From Enhygromyxa salina (GTDB taxonomy: Bacteria > Myxococcota_A > Polyangia > Nannocystales > Nannocystaceae), in assembly GCF_000737335.2 (NCBI RefSeq), contig NZ_JMCC02000034.1, forward strand, positions 1 to 64,000: a stretch of 64,000 nucleotides of DNA, read 5' to 3'. Under the pieces are notes generated by a model. It made no database searches, was not told the origin of the DNA, and saw nothing but the letters and a program-made list of their open reading frames with translations. Of the stretch, positions 60,354 to 64,000 are shown piece by piece. How positions within the stretch are numbered: position 1 is the first letter of the stretch; the number at the start of each line of letters is the position of its first letter. A program made the position numbers and the translations under genes.

Positions 60354-61499
60354 GTGGTCCGAGCCGCGCTACTGCTGGGCTCCGTCTTGCACTTCGTGGG
60401 CCCGGAGCCGGGCACGGACATCGTCTGGGACGCCCCGCTCGCCTGCCCGGGCCCCGATGAATTCGAGGCGCTGCTGGCCTACTACCTCGGCGGAGATCCC
60501 CACGACGCCCTGCAGGAGCGACAGCTCGAGCTCAGGGCGAGCGCATATCCGGACGCGACGGGGTTCGGCTGGGCCGTCGAGCTTCAAGTCGAGAGCCGCA
60601 GCGAGACCGTCGATCTTCAACCCGTGCGCCACGAGGTCCAAGCTACCGACTGCCGGACCCTCGCCGCCCAGGCGGCGGCGCTGGCGGCGACCACGATCGA
60701 TCCCTTCTCTTACCTGCGAACGACGGGGCCGCTGCCGGCCCCGCCGTCCCCGCTTCCTGCGATCTTGCCGAGACCTCAACCGGCTCGGCCCACGACGCCC
60801 GTCGTCCAGTACCCCCGCGCCACCAGCCACCGCGCCACGAGGCGCCCGCTTCCGTCGGACTCACCGGCACCCTCGCCGACCCCGTCCCCCACTCCACCCT
60901 CGCCAACCCTAGCTTCGTCGTCACCCTCGCCGACCCCGTCCCCCGCCCCGCCCCCACCTCCGCTCGCGCCCCCCATCCAACTGCGTGGCTTCGTCTCGGC
61001 TTCGGCGAGCCTCGGGCTCAACCTAATCGGCGTCGCCACGCCCGGCATCCACGCGCAGCTCGGCGTCGAGCGTGGCCTGCTGCGCGTGTCGGGCCACGGC
61101 GGAGTCGAGCTCGCCGGGCGCTTTCGATCGCCGACAGACCCCAGCGTGGGCGCGTCGCTACGGGCGTGGGAGCTGGGTCTGCGCGCGTGCGCAGCTCCCC
61201 GCTTCGACCGGCTCGGGCTGCGGGCGTGCGCGGCCGGGGCGGGCGGCCAGATCCGGGCCGAAGGTGTCGGCGTGCAGCAAGCCAAGATCGCCCGTCAACC
61301 CTGGGCATGGCTGGCCCCGGAGCTTGGCCTCGCGTGGCACTTCAGCGAGGACGTGGCGGTGTTCGCCGACATCGGCCTCAGCGTCGCTCTCAGGCGGCCG
61401 CAGTTCTACGTCGAGCGCCCGGATACCTCGTTCACGCTCCCCCTCGTGGCCGGGCGGGGCCGCCTCGGGCTCGAGCTTCGCTTTCCCCGCGCGCGCTGA
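60354..61499 (+). CDS. predicted outer-membrane beta-barrel-like protein with Pro/Ser-rich linker
   Basis: 381 residues with start GTG 60354 (an ATG at 60228 lies inside the divergent sigma gene). A short hydrophobic N-terminus (VVRAALLLGSVLHFV) precedes a domain ending about YLRTTG, then a Pro/Ser/Thr linker (SPTPSPTPPSPT). The C-terminal part has alternating strands: LRGFVSASASLGLNLIGVAT, VSGHGGVELAGRFRS and RGRLGLELRFPRAR, ending in an aromatic-rich barrel-like way. Divergent from the membrane-tethered sigma factor, so possibly its target. Confidence 0.7.
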   Translation: MVRAALLLGSVLHFVGPEPGTDIVWDAPLACPGPDEFEALLAYYLGGDPHDALQERQLELRASAYPDATGFGWAVELQVESRSETVDLQPVRHEVQATDCRTLAAQAAALAATTIDPFSYLRTTGPLPAPPSPLPAILPRPQPARPTTPVVQYPRATSHRATRRPLPSDSPAPSPTPSPTPPSPTLASSSPSPTPSPAPPPPPLAPPIQLRGFVSASASLGLNLIGVATPGIHAQLGVERGLLRVSGHGGVELAGRFRSPTDPSVGASLRAWELGLRACAAPRFDRLGLRACAAGAGGQIRAEGVGVQQAKIARQPWAWLAPELGLAWHFSEDVAVFADIGLSVALRRPQFYVERPDTSFTLPLVAGRGRLGLELRFPRAR

Positions 61500-61577
61500 C
61501 CAGCCTCGAGCTCGTCGATACCATCGAAGAGGCTCTTCGTCGCTATCAGCGCTTGATTTGGGGCTAGAATCGGGGAC

Positions 61578-61835
61578 ATGCGCGTGTCGCCCGAATTCCT
61601 GGTTGCTCTTCTCATGCTCTCGCCCGGGCTGCTGGCCTGCGACGACGACAAGGCCAAGAACGACGCTGGTGATCGCAAGAGCGTGATCGAAGGCGGAAAG
61701 GCCGAGTCCGAACCCGGCAAGCAGCTCGAGCGCGCCAAGCAAGAGATCGACGCGACCGAGAAGCAGATGCAAGATCGGGCCGACGAGAACTTCGAGAAGT
61801 CTGGCGGCGAAAAGGTCGAGCGCGGTCTGCCCTGA
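61578..61835 (+). CDS. small lipoprotein
   Basis: 85 residues from MRVSPEFL. Signal with lipobox SPGLLAC; the mature part is a charged, helical stretch (QLERAKQEIDATEKQMQDRA). Short lipoproteins with a coiled segment like this often interact with cell wall or outer membrane. No family recognised. The gap to 62096 (about 260 bases) shows nothing else recognisable. Confidence 0.7.
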   Translation: MRVSPEFLVALLMLSPGLLACDDDKAKNDAGDRKSVIEGGKAESEPGKQLERAKQEIDATEKQMQDRADENFEKSGGEKVERGLP

Positions 61836-62096
61836 CTAGTGCCCGCGCACCCCCTAAGTTCGTTCCGGGTTAGGTGCGGAGCTGAGGCCCCGTCTGCTCG
61901 CCAAAGATGACGATCTCGCCAATCTGGCACCCACGGCTCGACGCCGATCCGGCACATCGCTGGCTGCGACAATGCGTTCGAGAGGCATGCGCGGACCAGC
62001 GGGGTGACCGCGCGAGTCAGACGGATCTACCGAAGCGACGCAAGCGATGAGCGCCAACGCCGGGCTGGTTGCCTGGTTGCCGGGTTGCCTGGCTGG

Positions 62097-62774
62097 CTAT
62101 TGGGCGGCGTCGATCGCCGCGAGGATCTCGTCGGGTGGCGGGCGCTCCTTGTAGGTCTCCAAGAACGCGCGCCAGGCAATCTTGCCGCTGCGATCAATCA
62201 CATACACAGCGGGCCACGAGACCTCGTTGGCGGGATCGTCAATCCCAAATCCCTTGACGATCTCGCGGTTTGGATCGGACAGCACCGGGAAGCCAAGCTC
62301 GAGCTTGGCCGCCAGCTCCTGCGAGGACTCGAGCGGGTCCACGCTGATCGCGATCAGCTCCGCGCCGTGCTCGCTGAATTTGCCGAGGTTCTCTTGCAGC
62401 TCCCCGAGCTGCTTGCGGCAGTAGGGTCACCAGTGACCGCGGTAGAACACCAGCGCGGTAACGGTCTCACCGCGGCTCCAGTCACCGCGGGTCGACGCGA
62501 CGTTCTGCAGCGCAGGGGCCATGCTGCCAACCGTCAGCGCTGTAGTCGAGATGGCCTCGGGGGGTGAGTCCCGTCGCGCCTCCGGAGGCATGGACACCTT
62601 CTTCTTCTCGGGAGCTGGCGCGGGTGCTGCCTCGGCGCTTGCCGAGCTGGGTGCTGACTCGGCGCTTGCCGAGTTGTCGGCCGCCGGGGCCGGTTGGTCC
62701 TTGCTGGATTTGCATCCCGTGGCACCGGCCACGACTACGGCGCAAATGAGCAAACGTGCGCTCGTTGTGAACAT
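62097..62774 (-). CDS. putative selenocysteine-containing peroxiredoxin-like (AhpC/TSA) lipoprotein
   Basis: 225 residues if UGA at 62429-62427 is read as selenocysteine (residue 116); otherwise two frames that remain in phase. The lipobox is AGATGC; a Pro/Ala/Ser linker follows. The thioredoxin-fold part reads TALVFYRGHW-U-PYCRKQLGEL, i.e. UxxC where relatives have CPYC, then ELIAISVDPLESSQELAAKL, ELGFPVLSDPNREIVKGFGI and WPAVYVIDRSGKIAWRAFLE. The hairpin at 62396-62412 fits a SECIS. A thiol/selenol peroxidase outside the inner membrane is inferred. A simple nonsense mutation cannot be excluded. Confidence 0.85.
62396..62412 (-). promoter_or_regulatory. candidate bacterial SECIS hairpin
   Basis: On the transcript GCAGCUC-GGG-GAGCUGC forms a perfect 7-bp stem with a GGG loop. 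The loop is 21 nt after the UGA, inside the 16-37 nt distance usual for bacterial SECIS elements, and begins with G as that model requires. It lies within the coding sequence as expected. Confidence 0.65.
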
Positions 62775-62862
62775 GGGTCTGGATAGAGCAGCGCCAATCG
62801 CGATGCAAGCCGATGATCACGTGAGTGGCGCCAGCGCGAATGCGTCTGAGTGTAACATTGGC

Positions 62863-62885
62863 AGCGTGGGCACGTTGCCCACGCT
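62863..62885 (-). terminator. hairpin after the glycine-rich gene
   Basis: AGCGTGGGCA-CGT-TGCCCACGCT is a perfect 10-bp stem with a 3-nt loop, just after the stop at 62894 (minus strand). A T-tract is not obvious. It may end the transcript before the peroxiredoxin-like gene starts at 62774. Confidence 0.5.
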
Positions 62886-62893
62886 GGTCCTCG

Positions 62894-64000
62894 CTACCAA
62901 TTAATCGTGACCGCGCCCTGCCCTGCCTGCGCGCCGGCCATGTTGGCCTGGTTGTCGCCCGCGTTGTACGAGCCGCCGCCACCACCGCCCGCGCGACAGC
63001 TCGAGCCTTCGCCCGCGCCACCGCCCGAGTACCCGCCACCGCCACCGCAGCCGCACACGGCTCCGCCACCGCCGCCAAATCCGCCCTGGCCGCCGGGGCC
63101 AAACGACTGGCCGCCGGCACCACCCGCGAAGGTGGGCGGTCCGTCGCCGCCGGTCGCGGGGCTGTTGAAGGTCGAGTCCATGCCATCGCTCTTCCAACCA
63201 GCCCCGCCAGCGCCGACCCCCGAGGGCGCGCTGCCAGACCCACCGTTGCCGTTCTGGCCACCCACGGCGCTCTGGTTGCCGTTGCCGTTGGTGCCGTTGA
63301 TCCCCACGACGCCGTCAAGACCCTCACGACACGCGTTGCCCCAGTTGGTGTTGCCACCGCCACCGCCACCTGCGGCGATCATCGGCTCCGCGTCATCGTC
63401 GACGCGCCAGACAAACGAACCACCACCGCCGCCGCCCGAAGCCTGGCCGCCGCCGCAGCTGTTGGTGTCACCGCGCTCGCCCACGACGACGCCCAAGGTC
63501 TCACCGGGGGTCACCATGAAGTCGCCGCTCATCATTGCGCCAAGGCCACCGTCGGTGCTGCCGCCTTGGGCACCCGCGGCCTCGATGTTGATCGAGACGA
63601 CGCAAGCGGGGACCTCGAACATCTGGACCTCCCCCGTGGCGCCGAATGCCATCATGCCGGGATTGACGGGCATCGGTTCGTTGGCGCAGCCCATGACCAT
63701 GTCGCAGCTGTCGGCCGTGCACTCATTGCCATCGTCACAGCTGGCAGAGACGTCGTTGTTGACGCAAAACGAGTTCTCGCACAGATCTTCGGTGCACGCA
63801 TTGTCATCGGCACAGTCCGCGTCGACGACGCAATCGCCCGCGGCGCACATGTTGTTGCATCGGTCATCGTCGACGTCGTTTCCGTCGTCGCACATCTCGA
63901 CGCCCGCGTGCACGATGCCATCGCCACAGACCGCGAGGGTGCAAGCGTTGGTGCACTCGTCTGAATCCGTGGGGTTGCCGTCGTCGCACTCCTCGTCGCC
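62894..64000 (-). CDS. secreted glycine-rich protein with Cys-rich repeats (5' end outside window)
   Basis: 368 visible residues; the frame is open to the window end, so the N-terminus is missing. The visible part starts with Cys-rich repeats (GDEECDDGN, CGDGIVHAGVEMCDDGND, CTEDLCENSFC). Then comes a glycine-rich domain: SINIEAAGAQGGSTDGGLGA, SGGGGGGSFVWRVDDDAEPM, IAAGGGGGGN and many GGG runs, ending VTINW. Such ALK-type/Gly-rich sheets occur in surface proteins of myxobacteria. An extracellular structural or adhesive role is inferred. Confidence 0.85.
   Translation of the reverse strand, partial: GDEECDDGNPTDSDECTNACTLAVCGDGIVHAGVEMCDDGNDVDDDRCNNMCAAGDCVVDADCADDNACTEDLCENSFCVNNDVSASCDDGNECTADSCDMVMGCANEPMPVNPGMMAFGATGEVQMFEVPACVVSINIEAAGAQGGSTDGGLGAMMSGDFMVTPGETLGVVVGERGDTNSCGGGQASGGGGGGSFVWRVDDDAEPMIAAGGGGGGNTNWGNACREGLDGVVGINGTNGNGNQSAVGGQNGNGGSGSAPSGVGAGGAGWKSDGMDSTFNSPATGGDGPPTFAGGAGGQSFGPGGQGGFGGGGGAVCGCGGGGGYSGGGAGEGSSCRAGGGGGGSYNAGDNQANMAGAQAGQGAVTINW

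Noticed and set aside
62427..62429. Plain premature stop splitting two genes in the peroxiredoxin-like locus
   Set aside because: Both halves are in one frame, each lacks what the other has, and the stop replaces the catalytic Cys codon with a suitable hairpin behind it; Sec is more likely, though not proven.
62825..63964. Plus-strand 379-residue Ala/Val/Arg-rich protein
   Set aside because: Antisense to the glycine-rich secreted protein; composition reflects GC-rich complement and has no motifs.

Overview
This is a GC-rich (clearly above 60% by eye), gene-dense bacterial chromosome segment. It looks like a myxobacterium, most likely of the Nannocystis/Plesiocystis/Enhygromyxa group. The signs are lipoproteins with long Gly-Asp (GDGDGD) linkers, Cys-rich 'CGDG...EECDDGN' repeats, MYXO-CTERM-like C-termini, AgmX/PglI-type domains, a eukaryotic-type Ser/Thr kinase and several ECF sigma factors. 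Taxonomy is inferred from gene content only.

1-9.9 kb is an accessory region. A minus-strand operon with successive 4-base overlaps (7465 down to 1867) encodes a DUF6484-like protein, a DUF2169 protein, a fusion of a ketoacyl-synthase-like domain with a TIGR02270-like HEAT domain, a DUF4150 (PAAR-like) protein with a Cys-rich C-terminal domain, and a SUKH-type immunity protein. This is the layout of a type VI secretion cargo/adaptor module. A second SUKH paralogue, a possible PD-(D/E)XK nuclease, an orphan ParD-like antitoxin, two head-to-head IstB (IS21) remnants and a decayed tyrosine recombinase follow. The recombinase lies directly beside the 3' end of ssrA (tmRNA), suggesting an old island at that common integration site.

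10-34.6 kb is mainly housekeeping and envelope genes: OmpA-like and AgmX lipoproteins, parvulin foldase, miaB, a cytochrome c lipoprotein, SDR plus esterase, phosphatases, a DUF2330 protein, a VWA lipoprotein, a SodC that appears to have lost its zinc site, a DUF2339 membrane protein, a THUMP RNA methyltransferase and an M28 peptidase.

34.7-37.5 kb carries cysD and a cysNC fusion whose APS-kinase half looks degenerate, followed by 4.4 copies of a 101-bp tandem repeat.

38-64 kb is rich in secreted lipoproteins and signalling genes: an ECF41 sigma factor with its carboxymuconolactone decarboxylase partner and a recognisable ECF41-type promoter; a transmembrane Ser/Thr kinase divergent from a metallophosphoesterase sharing the same DNRLRE-like extracellular domain; two further ECF sigma genes, one fused to a membrane anchor; a fascin-like repeat protein; and a LysR/TauE pair. 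Near the right end (62097-62774) a peroxiredoxin-like lipoprotein has an in-frame UGA exactly where the active-site Cys belongs, followed by a perfect 7-bp hairpin at SECIS distance. It is a strong candidate selenoprotein and the most interesting item here.

A dispersed ~75-bp hairpin-bearing intergenic repeat occurs at five sites (10810, 13709, 33001, 51691, 55674), once as a triple tandem array.
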